This document shows, piece after piece, positions 1-5,409 of a stretch of DNA of 5,409 nt. Source of the stretch: an uncultured Porphyromonadaceae bacterium (lineage in GTDB: Bacteria > Bacteroidota > Bacteroidia > Bacteroidales > Muribaculaceae). A program made the translations under genes and the position numbers. The stretch covers positions 1 through 5,409 of the forward strand of contig CAMWMW010000155.1 of the NCBI GenBank assembly GCA_947175455.1. Direction: 5' to 3'. The notes under the pieces were generated by a model. That model saw only the letters and a list, made by a program, of their open reading frames with translations, was not told the origin of the DNA and searched no databases. Every line of letters starts with the position of its first letter. Positions within the stretch are counted from its first letter, which is position 1.

Positions 1-1461
1 CACTTTTGCCTCAGTCATCTTGCGCCCGGTCGCAACGCGCTTGATGAAACGGTCATAACCGGTCTCGACATATTTCTGCATTATAGACAATTGCTTTTCA
101 TCCATCGGAGTGAACAATGTCGGGAAATCTGCCGCCGGGTTGGTTGAGACAGACTGCGGATTAATTCCGAGTTTGTCTGAAAGTCCTTTCACATTGGGAA
201 TGAGACCAAAAATGCCGATTGAACCGGTAATTGTCAGAGGATCCGCAAAAATCCGGTCTGCGCCACATGAAATCCAGTAACCGCCGGAAGCCGCATAATC
301 TCCCATCGAGACCGCAAGCGGTTTTTTCTTTGACTGAAAATAATCCAGTGCCTCACCTATCTGGTCACTGCCGAATGCGGAACCTCCGGGAGAATTGACA
401 CGAAGCACGAGACCCTTGATCTTGTCATCATCGGCAAGTTTCGTGATAATCGGCACAAGTTTCTGATAATTGATTCCGGTAGATGCCCCGTCCACAATCT
501 CACCTGTGGCATACAGCACTGCGATATTGTTTTTACTGGAATAAGCGTCAGTCCAGGGCAACTGACCTATGAGTGTCGACGGAGAGACAAAATTCAGTTT
601 CTTTTTGTCTATGTCAATAAGCTTCGCAAGCCTTTCATCCATCACTCTTTCATATACAACCTCATCTACAAAACCTGATTCGGCAGCGAAATCAGCAGTA
701 GAAAACATCAGTCCGTTATTGACCAGCGAATCGATTTCGGATCCTGACAGTTTTTTTCTGTTGTCGCAGATGCCGTCTTTCATGAAATCCCACATTGTGG
801 AAAACAACGTGTCAAGCTGTGCTCTGGCGGGTTCACTCATCTGTGTCGAGATATAAGGCTCAACTGCCGATTTGAATGTTCCGACCTTAACGACCTGAAA
901 CTCCACACCCAGCTTATCGAAAAGTCCTTTAAGATACATCGATGTGGAACCGAGACCCTGAATGGCTATCTCTCCGTAGGGATTCAGAAAAATTTTATCC
1001 GATACAGAGGCGACATAATATGTACCAAGCGTATAGGCATCTCCGTATGCATAGACCTTTTTCCCGGCTTTCTTAAATTCTTTCACCGCCTCGCGGATGG
1101 CATTGAAGGTTGCCGGAGATGCAAGCGCCGCGCCACATTTGATATAAAGCGCATCTATATTTTTGTTGTCCGCTCCCTCTTTGAGCCCTTCGACTATCAC
1201 ATTCAATGTCTGGGGTTTCTCGATTCCACCTGACATCAGAGCTGTATAGTTAATCGAACTCGGAGTTTCGGATTCAACAATCGAACCAGAGAGTTCGAGA
1301 GTAAGAATCGAGTGTTTTTTTACGCTTGCCACTTCATCAGTACCGTGCATGCCGGCGACAAGTCCGACAGCCACGATTACTCCGACCACCCCGAAAAGGA
1401 CCAGAGCAATCCATGCTCCGACAAACGAAGAGAGCGTATTAAGAAAGAATTTCTTCAGCAT
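1..1461 (-). CDS. sppA: Signal peptide peptidase SppA, 67K type (protease IV), C-terminus cut by window edge
   Basis: This is a membrane-anchored serine protease that degrades signal peptides left in the membrane after protein export. The 487 codons present run open to the left edge; full-length relatives have about 590-620 residues, so roughly the last 100 are missing. Residues 13-38 form one hydrophobic N-terminal membrane anchor. Two tandem S49 protease domains follow. The N-terminal one carries VGTFKSAVEPY, whose Lys197 matches the catalytic Lys209 of E. coli SppA. The C-terminal one carries LRVNSPGGS (353-361) and DYAASGGYW, whose Ser392 matches the nucleophile Ser409, followed by TGSIGIFG. 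The Lys-Ser spacing is 195 here and 200 in E. coli. Both catalytic residues are therefore present on one chain, as in the long form and unlike the short SppA of Bacillus. The ATG at 1461 gives the expected basic MLKKFF start directly before the anchor. It lies 31 bp after the glmM stop and is probably the distal gene of the operon. Confidence 0.96.
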   Translation of the reverse strand, partial: MLKKFFLNTLSSFVGAWIALVLFGVVGVIVAVGLVAGMHGTDEVASVKKHSILTLELSGSIVESETPSSINYTALMSGGIEKPQTLNVIVEGLKEGADNKNIDALYIKCGAALASPATFNAIREAVKEFKKAGKKVYAYGDAYTLGTYYVASVSDKIFLNPYGEIAIQGLGSTSMYLKGLFDKLGVEFQVVKVGTFKSAVEPYISTQMSEPARAQLDTLFSTMWDFMKDGICDNRKKLSGSEIDSLVNNGLMFSTADFAAESGFVDEVVYERVMDERLAKLIDIDKKKLNFVSPSTLIGQLPWTDAYSSKNNIAVLYATGEIVDGASTGINYQKLVPIITKLADDDKIKGLVLRVNSPGGSAFGSDQIGEALDYFQSKKKPLAVSMGDYAASGGYWISCGADRIFADPLTITGSIGIFGLIPNVKGLSDKLGINPQSVSTNPAADFPTLFTPMDEKQLSIMQKYVETGYDRFIKRVATGRKMTEAKV

Positions 1462-1475
1462 ATGGATAATGTTTT

Positions 1476-1490
1476 TACCTTATAAAGGTA
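1476..1490. repeat. Short inverted repeat in the glmM-sppA gap
   Basis: The arms TACCTT and AAGGTA, 6 bp each, flank a 3-nt ATA spacer and lie 2 bp beyond the glmM stop codon. In the sense of transcription (minus strand) the hairpin is followed by a run of A, not T, so it does not look like an intrinsic terminator. It could be a weak mRNA processing or stability element, or chance. Only the symmetry is seen; any function is a guess. Confidence 0.3.
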
Positions 1491-1492
1491 CG

Positions 1493-2878
1493 TTATTTTA
1501 AGGAGACTATTATTTGCTTTATGCTATCGGCAAGTTTATCCGCTTCCGCCATCGTCGCAGCTTCGCTGTAAATACGGATAATCGGTTCGGTATTTGACTT
1601 GCGGAGATGAACCCAGCTGTCTGCGAAATCGATTTTAACTCCATCTATATCGTTTACCTCCTCGTCAGCAAAATGCAGTTTGACAGCCTCGAGAATCTTA
1701 TCCACATCAATATCAGAAGTGAGTTCAATCTTATTCTTTGCAATCTCATAACGTGGAAGACCTGCTTTGATTTCCGACACTTTCTTTCCGGACTTTGCCA
1801 TCATAGTCAGGAATAATGCTACGCCGACAAGTGCATCGCGTCCATAATGAAGTTCGGGATATATGATTCCTCCGTTACCTTCGCCGCCGATGATTGCACC
1901 GACCTCTTTCATCTTTGTCACGACATTGACTTCACCCACGGCAGCCGCGCTGTATTCACATCCATGCGAACGGGTTACATCTCGCAGACCTCTCGAACTA
2001 CTGAGATTCGAAACAGTCGCACCGGGCGTATGTGAAAGCACATAGTCCGCAATTGCGACCAATGTGTTTTCTTCCACAAACATTTCTCCGTTTTCCATGA
2101 CTATGGCAAGACGATCAACATCAGGATCCACAACGAAACCGACATCTGCTCCGGTTTTGCGCATCACATCTGATATCTCTGTAAGATTTTGCGGTATCGG
2201 TTCAGGGGTGTGCGCGAATTTACCTGTTGACTCGCAGTTTATTTCAATGATGTTTTCAACTCCAAGAGCACGCAGAAGCATCGGTATTATCTCGCCGCCT
2301 ACAGAGTTTATGCCATCTACAGCAACCGTAAGATTGCATTTGGATATAGCATCGGCATCTACAAGCTCCAGAGCCTTGACCATCTCTATATGACGGCTTG
2401 CCCAGGTCTCGTTATTGTATACATTTCCCAGAGAAAAGACCTCTGCAAAAGAATACGCGTCATTCTCCGCTCTGCGGATAACTTCTTTTCCCTCCATGTC
2501 TGAAAGAAACTCACCATTGTGATTAAGAAGTTTCAAGGCATTCCATTGAACCGGGTTGTGACTTGCCGTGATGATGATACCCCCACAGGCGTTCTCACCG
2601 ACTACAGCGAGTTCGGTCGTAGGTGTAGAGGCTTTGCCGATATTGATTACATCGAAACCCATAGACATCAGTGTGCCTACAACAAGATTCTCGACCATCT
2701 TTCCTGAAATACGCGCATCCCGACCTACGACTATCGCGTTGCTGTCTCCATTGTATGACTCCCTGATGAACGATGCGTAAGCTGCCGTGAAACGGACTAC
2801 ATCCACCGCGCTTAATCCTTCTCCCACCTTTCCTCCGATAGTGCCTCGGATTCCGGATATTGATTTGATAAGTGACAC
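1493..2878 (-). CDS. glmM: Phosphoglucosamine mutase GlmM (alpha-D-phosphohexomutase family, archaeal-type)
   Basis: This cytoplasmic enzyme converts glucosamine-6-phosphate to glucosamine-1-phosphate, the step before UDP-GlcNAc synthesis for peptidoglycan and lipid A. All four family signatures are visible in its 461 residues. They are the N-terminal SGIRGTIGG (8-16), the phosphoserine loop TASHNP with Ser106, the metal loop DPDVDR (251-256, Asp251/253/255), the sugar-recognition loop GEGNGG (332-337), and the C-terminal phosphate-binding loop RKSNTEPIIRIYSEA (426-440). The length is normal. GEGNGG differs from the GEQSGH loop of E. coli-type GlmM and resembles the archaeal-type enzymes, the form I associate with Bacteroidota. 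A phosphomannomutase or phosphoglucomutase activity cannot be fully excluded. The start is GTG: an in-frame TAA lies four codons upstream, and MSLIKSISGIRGT is the usual family N-terminus. It sits between the lipoprotein gene (38 bp upstream) and sppA (31 bp downstream), so it is probably co-transcribed. Confidence 0.93.
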   Translation of the reverse strand: MSLIKSISGIRGTIGGKVGEGLSAVDVVRFTAAYASFIRESYNGDSNAIVVGRDARISGKMVENLVVGTLMSMGFDVINIGKASTPTTELAVVGENACGGIIITASHNPVQWNALKLLNHNGEFLSDMEGKEVIRRAENDAYSFAEVFSLGNVYNNETWASRHIEMVKALELVDADAISKCNLTVAVDGINSVGGEIIPMLLRALGVENIIEINCESTGKFAHTPEPIPQNLTEISDVMRKTGADVGFVVDPDVDRLAIVMENGEMFVEENTLVAIADYVLSHTPGATVSNLSSSRGLRDVTRSHGCEYSAAAVGEVNVVTKMKEVGAIIGGEGNGGIIYPELHYGRDALVGVALFLTMMAKSGKKVSEIKAGLPRYEIAKNKIELTSDIDVDKILEAVKLHFADEEVNDIDGVKIDFADSWVHLRKSNTEPIIRIYSEAATMAEADKLADSIKQIIVSLK

Positions 2879-2916
2879 TTCTGTATACTTTTAACGAAAT
2901 TAATACTTTGAACGAA

Positions 2917-3495
2917 TCAATACTCTGCCTTGAAATATCTTATGTTGTACACATACGGCAGACACGAACTGGCGTCAGACGTGAATCCCTCGGGGGACTT
3001 TACAATAAGATTGACCTCTGAATCATAGCCAAGATACTCAAGAGGCACCTGAATGCCTTCTCCATACTGGGTTGTCGAAGTCAGAACATTATTTCCATAT
3101 ACCAGACTCAAACTTGTAGAATTGTCAAAATCCTCTGAATTTCCTTCCCAGACCTCAGACCCGGAAGACTGATAATTTTTCAGATTCAGTCTCATAAAAC
3201 GGAAATAGACGAGATCTCCCTTTTCCGGTCTGTCGGTATCAGATCCCTTGTTGATGACCTGCATATATACATATCCGTCTTTATCCATTTTATAATATGG
3301 AGCATCTTCTCCGACTTCGAAGTCTCCGTTCTGAGGAATCTCAAGCGATACGATATGCTGGGCAAGATACCAGTTCACCGCATGCTCCTCTTCTGTCAGA
3401 AGTTCGGAATAGCTCTTTGTCTCTTCACAACTGCTCATCGCAAACATGATGCCTGTCAGCACCGATGCCATTACTATCTTTGTATTTATTCTCAT
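2917..3495 (-). CDS. DUF4827-type lipoprotein, possibly FKBP-like
   Basis: This is a small exported lipoprotein of 192 residues with no proven function. A basic, hydrophobic signal peptide (MRINTKIVMASVLTGIMFAM) ends in SSC, so Cys23 is the predicted lipidated residue of a signal peptidase II site. The mature protein begins CEETKSYSELLTEEE, with an acidic start that may favour export to the outer membrane or surface. I assign it to the Bacteroidales DUF4827 family from its size, the SYSELLTEEE start and its place in the operon; this rests on memory, not a search. The later part reads like an FKBP fold: KGDLVYFRF (92-100), a GIQVPLEYLGYDSEVNLIV segment (147-165), and CLPYVYNIRYFKA (178-190). 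These resemble the FKBP strand, the bulge before the conserved helix, and the final strand. The aromatic active-site residues of FKBP enzymes are not obvious, so it may be a non-catalytic relative. The ATG at 3495 is 54 bp from the nrnA stop. Confidence 0.82.
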   Translation of the reverse strand: MRINTKIVMASVLTGIMFAMSSCEETKSYSELLTEEEHAVNWYLAQHIVSLEIPQNGDFEVGEDAPYYKMDKDGYVYMQVINKGSDTDRPEKGDLVYFRFMRLNLKNYQSSGSEVWEGNSEDFDNSTSLSLVYGNNVLTSTTQYGEGIQVPLEYLGYDSEVNLIVKSPEGFTSDASSCLPYVYNIRYFKAEY

Positions 3496-3549
3496 TTATG
3501 ATGTTGATATTAATTCTTTTTTACAATATTACAAAACTCCGGACTCGGG

Positions 3550-4605
3550 TCACTGCTGACGGACATCCAGTTTCTCAAAACGTTTTGGAAGATACCTGTC
3601 ATACCTGTCAAGATTCTTTATCAGTAATTCACGGCATTCTTCAAGGGTTCCGTGAAACTCGCCTCCCGACGCCTGAAGATGTCCTCCCCCGTTGAAAAGC
3701 TCGGAGCAAATGCGGGAAACAGGGAAATTCACCTTGCTGCGCGCCGACACCTTTATGCAGTCGGGATCCTCACGCATGAATATTGAATACACCATACCCC
3801 GTATATTCAAAGCCTCGTTCACAAGACCTTCCGTATCTCCCTTCTCATAGCAGAAACGATCAAGTTCCTCTTTTGAGAGTGTGATAAGACATCCTCTGTG
3901 TTCGGGGAAAATTTCAAGTTTCTCGCACACTGCATATGCTTTCAGCCTGAGACTGTCGTAACTGCAGGCTTTGACACACTCCTCTATGATCTTACCTTTT
4001 TCCGCACCCTTTTCCATAAGTCTTGTCAGGATCTCATATACCTCCGGATTCTTGCAATTGACAGTAAAATTCTGTGTATCCGTTATAAGTCCTGTCAGAA
4101 GACATGTGGCACAATTCCTGTCGATATCACTGTATAGACCGCATGCGGCTATGATTCTGAACACAAGCTCACATGTCGAAGACATCTCCGGATAAGAGAA
4201 CTCTACCGCGCAATCGATATCAGGTCCCTCATGATGGTCTATAAGCACTTTACGCGCTGACGCACCCTGTATGAGAGGAGCGAGATGATCCTGTCTCGAA
4301 GGCTTGTTGAAATCACAACACAGTATCAGGTCACTCTCTTCTACAAGACGGCTGCAATAAGGGTCATGTCTCGTATAGACAGCAATCTCATTGAAATCAG
4401 GTAAAAAACGCAATGATCTTGGCGGGACATCCGGCACAACCACAGATGGCTGTTTGCCGATGCTCTTGAGAAGATGCCAGAGACCGAGTGTGCTCCCGAT
4501 GGCATCGCCGTCAGGATGCACGTGGCATGTAAGAACGATTTTTTCGCTCTGTTCCAATAGAGTAGAGAACTCCTTTACACTCGTTGGATTTAACACTTTG
4601 TTCAT
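3550..4605 (-). CDS. nrnA: NrnA-type DHH-DHHA1 phosphoesterase (nanoRNase / pAp phosphatase)
   Basis: This is a cytoplasmic Mn-dependent phosphoesterase of 351 residues. Family members degrade 2-5-nt nanoRNAs, dephosphorylate pAp (3'-phosphoadenosine 5'-phosphate) to AMP, and in some bacteria split pApA or cyclic di-AMP; which applies here cannot be told from sequence. The DHH domain shows motif I HVHPDGDAIGS (28-38), an Asp in CCDFNKPSR (Asp98), the DHH triad Asp123-His124-His125 in LIDHHEGP, and Asp176 in TGLITDTQNF. The DHHA1 substrate domain shows KVSARSK (285-291) and NGGGHLQASGGEF (305-317). There is no membrane segment, PAS or GGDEF domain, so it is not GdpP-like. The start chosen is the ATG at 4605. 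A TTG at 4626 would add seven residues but lies inside the predicted -7 promoter element. It is unusually cysteine-rich: 18 Cys, about 5 percent, against below 1 percent in its full-length or near-full neighbours GlmM and SppA. It is probably the first gene of the four-gene operon. Confidence 0.92.
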   Translation of the reverse strand: MNKVLNPTSVKEFSTLLEQSEKIVLTCHVHPDGDAIGSTLGLWHLLKSIGKQPSVVVPDVPPRSLRFLPDFNEIAVYTRHDPYCSRLVEESDLILCCDFNKPSRQDHLAPLIQGASARKVLIDHHEGPDIDCAVEFSYPEMSSTCELVFRIIAACGLYSDIDRNCATCLLTGLITDTQNFTVNCKNPEVYEILTRLMEKGAEKGKIIEECVKACSYDSLRLKAYAVCEKLEIFPEHRGCLITLSKEELDRFCYEKGDTEGLVNEALNIRGMVYSIFMREDPDCIKVSARSKVNFPVSRICSELFNGGGHLQASGGEFHGTLEECRELLIKNLDRYDRYLPKRFEKLDVRQQ

Positions 4606-4620
4606 ACAAATGATTTCAAT

Positions 4621-4647
4621 CCACAAAGATAATAATTATTCCACAAA
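4621..4647. repeat. Direct repeat CCACAAA flanking an AT palindrome
   Basis: The heptamer CCACAAA occurs at 4621-4627 and 4641-4647, exactly 20 bp (two helical turns) apart. Between the copies, 4631-4640 is a perfect 10-bp palindrome, AATAATTATT. The first copy overlaps the -7 element of nrnA. The layout could serve a regulator binding one face of the DNA at the promoter, but the sequences are short and AT-rich, so chance is possible. Confidence 0.35.
4624..4631 (-). promoter_or_regulatory. Candidate -7 promoter element of the nrnA operon
   Basis: Read on the minus strand this is TATCTTTG, an exact match to the Bacteroidota housekeeping sigma -7 consensus TAnnTTTG, ending 18 bp before the nrnA ATG. 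No clean -33 TTTG lies at the usual spacing of about 19-21 bp; the nearest TTTG is only 12 bp upstream. The leader would be about 12 nt and has no Shine-Dalgarno sequence, as is usual in this phylum. It would drive nrnA, the lipoprotein gene, glmM and sppA. Confidence 0.5.
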
Positions 4648-4660
4648 TATTTAACATTTT

Positions 4661-4674
4661 CGCGTTAAAACGCG
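4661..4674. repeat. GC-rich dyad CGCGTT-AA-AACGCG in the divergent promoter region
   Basis: Perfect 6-bp arms with a 2-bp centre lie in an otherwise AT-rich intergenic stretch. The dyad lies about 30 bp upstream of the nrnA -7 element and 52 bp upstream of the mazG one. It is placed where an operator shared by both divergent genes could be. It has no T-run on either side typical of a terminator. The symmetry is seen; the operator role is inference. Confidence 0.35.
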
Positions 4675-4725
4675 TCAAAGACCATAAAAAAGACTCCGGC
4701 AGACACCTCTTTGGAAATTTATGAC

Positions 4726-4733
4726 TAATTTTG
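4726..4733 (+). promoter_or_regulatory. Candidate -7 promoter element of mazG
   Basis: TAATTTTG matches the Bacteroidota -7 consensus TAnnTTTG exactly and ends 13 bp before the mazG ATG. A TTTG at 4710-4713 is only 12 bp upstream, short of the usual -33 spacing, so the upstream half is weak. The stretch from 4734 to the start codon is almost pure A/T, as expected for phylum members that initiate without a Shine-Dalgarno sequence. Confidence 0.45.
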
Positions 4734-4746
4734 TAAATAAAAAAAT

Positions 4747-5409
4747 ATGAATATGACTCCGCTGCATACCAAAGAAGATAAATTGCGCGCCCTTGGCGAT
4801 TTCCTCGATGTACTTGACACTCTGAGGGTTCAATGCCCGTGGGATGCCAAGCAGACCAATGAGTCGCTGCGCCCTAACACAATAGAGGAAGTCTTCGAGC
4901 TCGCTGACGCCCTCATTACCGACGACATTCCCAACATTCGCAAGGAGCTTGGCGATGTCCTGCTGCATGTGGCTTTCTATTCACGCATCGCAGAGGAAAA
5001 GGGCAACTTCGACATTGCCGATGTGTGTGACTCTCTGGTAGAAAAACTCAAATTCAGACATCCCCATATCTATGGCGATGTCAATGTAAGCAACGCGGAA
5101 GAGGTGTCTCAGAATTGGGAACAGATAAAACTTCGCGAGAAAAAAGGCAACAAGACAGTCCTCGGAGGTGTGCCTTCTGCTCTGCCGGCATTGATAAAGG
5201 CAAGCAGAATTCAGGAGAAAGCACGCAACGTAGGCTTTGACTGGGAGGAGCGCCGCCAGGTGTGGGAGAAGGTCAAGGAAGAAATAACCGAAGTAGAAAT
5301 GGAAATTGAAAACAACGACAACCCGGATGCGCTGGAATCGGAATTCGGAGATTTGCTGTTTTCCGTGGTCAATGCCGCAAGGCTCTATGTCGTAGATCCT
5401 GAGACCGCT
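4747..5409 (+). CDS. mazG: Nucleoside triphosphate pyrophosphohydrolase MazG, C-terminus cut by window edge
   Basis: This cytoplasmic clean-up enzyme hydrolyses NTPs and dNTPs, including damaged ones, to NMP and pyrophosphate; in E. coli it also influences (p)ppGpp levels. The 221 codons present stay open to the right edge. E. coli MazG has 263 residues, so about 40-45 are missing. The two tandem MazG domains are visible. The first has CPWDAKQT (30-37), the metal-binding set Glu47-Glu48-Glu51 in EEVFELADAL, and ELGD (67-70). A linker with KFRHPHIYGDV (102-112), NWEQIK and GVPSALPALIKA follows. The second has GFDW (163-166), EEITEVE (178-184), and ESEFGDLLF (197-205). Both EExxE and ExxD sets are intact, so both halves look competent. 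ATG 4747 is chosen; ATG 4753, two codons later, is an equally plausible start. It is transcribed away from nrnA across a 141-bp shared region. Confidence 0.95.
   Translation, partial: MNMTPLHTKEDKLRALGDFLDVLDTLRVQCPWDAKQTNESLRPNTIEEVFELADALITDDIPNIRKELGDVLLHVAFYSRIAEEKGNFDIADVCDSLVEKLKFRHPHIYGDVNVSNAEEVSQNWEQIKLREKKGNKTVLGGVPSALPALIKASRIQEKARNVGFDWEERRQVWEKVKEEITEVEMEIENNDNPDALESEFGDLLFSVVNAARLYVVDPETA

Noticed and set aside
569..856. Plus-strand open frame of 95 codons
   Set aside because: It lies entirely antisense to sppA, whose frame is continuous and carries the S49 catalytic motifs; the translation is low-complexity and Ser-rich like an antisense shadow.
1476..1490. Hairpin after glmM as a Rho-independent terminator
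   Set aside because: The stem is AT-rich and only 6 bp, and in the direction of transcription it is followed by A residues, not U; sppA begins 15 bp beyond the hairpin.
2064..2393. Plus-strand open frame of 109 codons
   Set aside because: It is antisense to the glmM metal-loop region; no family resemblance and no start context.
3496..3549. Separate promoter for the lipoprotein gene in the 54-bp gap after nrnA
   Set aside because: The best match, TAATATTG on the minus strand, misses one consensus base and has no -33 partner; read-through from nrnA is simpler.
4675..4968. Minus-strand open frame of 97 codons upstream of nrnA
   Set aside because: It is antisense to the start of mazG, whose plus-strand motifs CPWD and EExxE are intact, and it runs through the divergent promoter region.
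1..5409. Novel defence system, mobile element, CRISPR array or RNA gene
   Set aside because: Every open stretch is explained by five recognisable genes of ordinary composition; no repeat arrays, transposase motifs, integrase sites or tRNA-like folds were seen.

Overview
The window looks like chromosomal DNA from a member of the Bacteroidales. The evidence is an archaeal-type GlmM as seen in Bacteroidota, a DUF4827-like lipoprotein, A-rich leaders without Shine-Dalgarno sequences, and two copies of the Bacteroidota -7 promoter element TAnnTTTG. A gut lineage such as Bacteroidaceae or Muribaculaceae fits, but the genus cannot be read from the sequence. Coding density is high. I see no tRNA, rRNA, CRISPR array, insertion sequence or phage gene.

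Layout. Four genes lie head to tail on the minus strand and probably form one operon. In order of transcription they are an NrnA-type DHH-DHHA1 phosphoesterase (4605 to 3550), a small DUF4827-type lipoprotein (3495 to 2917), phosphoglucosamine mutase glmM (2878 to 1493), and the membrane protease sppA (1461 to the left edge, C-terminus cut off). The gaps are 54, 38 and 31 bp, with no convincing terminator in any of them. On the plus strand, mazG (4747 to the right edge, C-terminus cut off) diverges from nrnA. The 141-bp region between the two starts holds both candidate promoters and several short repeats.

Function. The operon mixes envelope work (GlmM makes the precursor of UDP-GlcNAc; SppA degrades leftover signal peptides; the lipoprotein is exported) with nucleotide clean-up (NrnA degrades nanoRNA, pAp or pApA). 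The divergent MazG hydrolyses non-canonical NTPs, which is also clean-up. The glmM/DHH-DHHA1 pairing recalls the Firmicutes link between glmM and the cyclic-di-AMP synthase gene cdaA, and it is the most interesting idea here, though only an inference. Overall this is an ordinary core-genome region. The less ordinary points are the FKBP-like look of the DUF4827 protein, the very high cysteine content of NrnA, and the start of nrnA, where a TTG reading falls inside the promoter.
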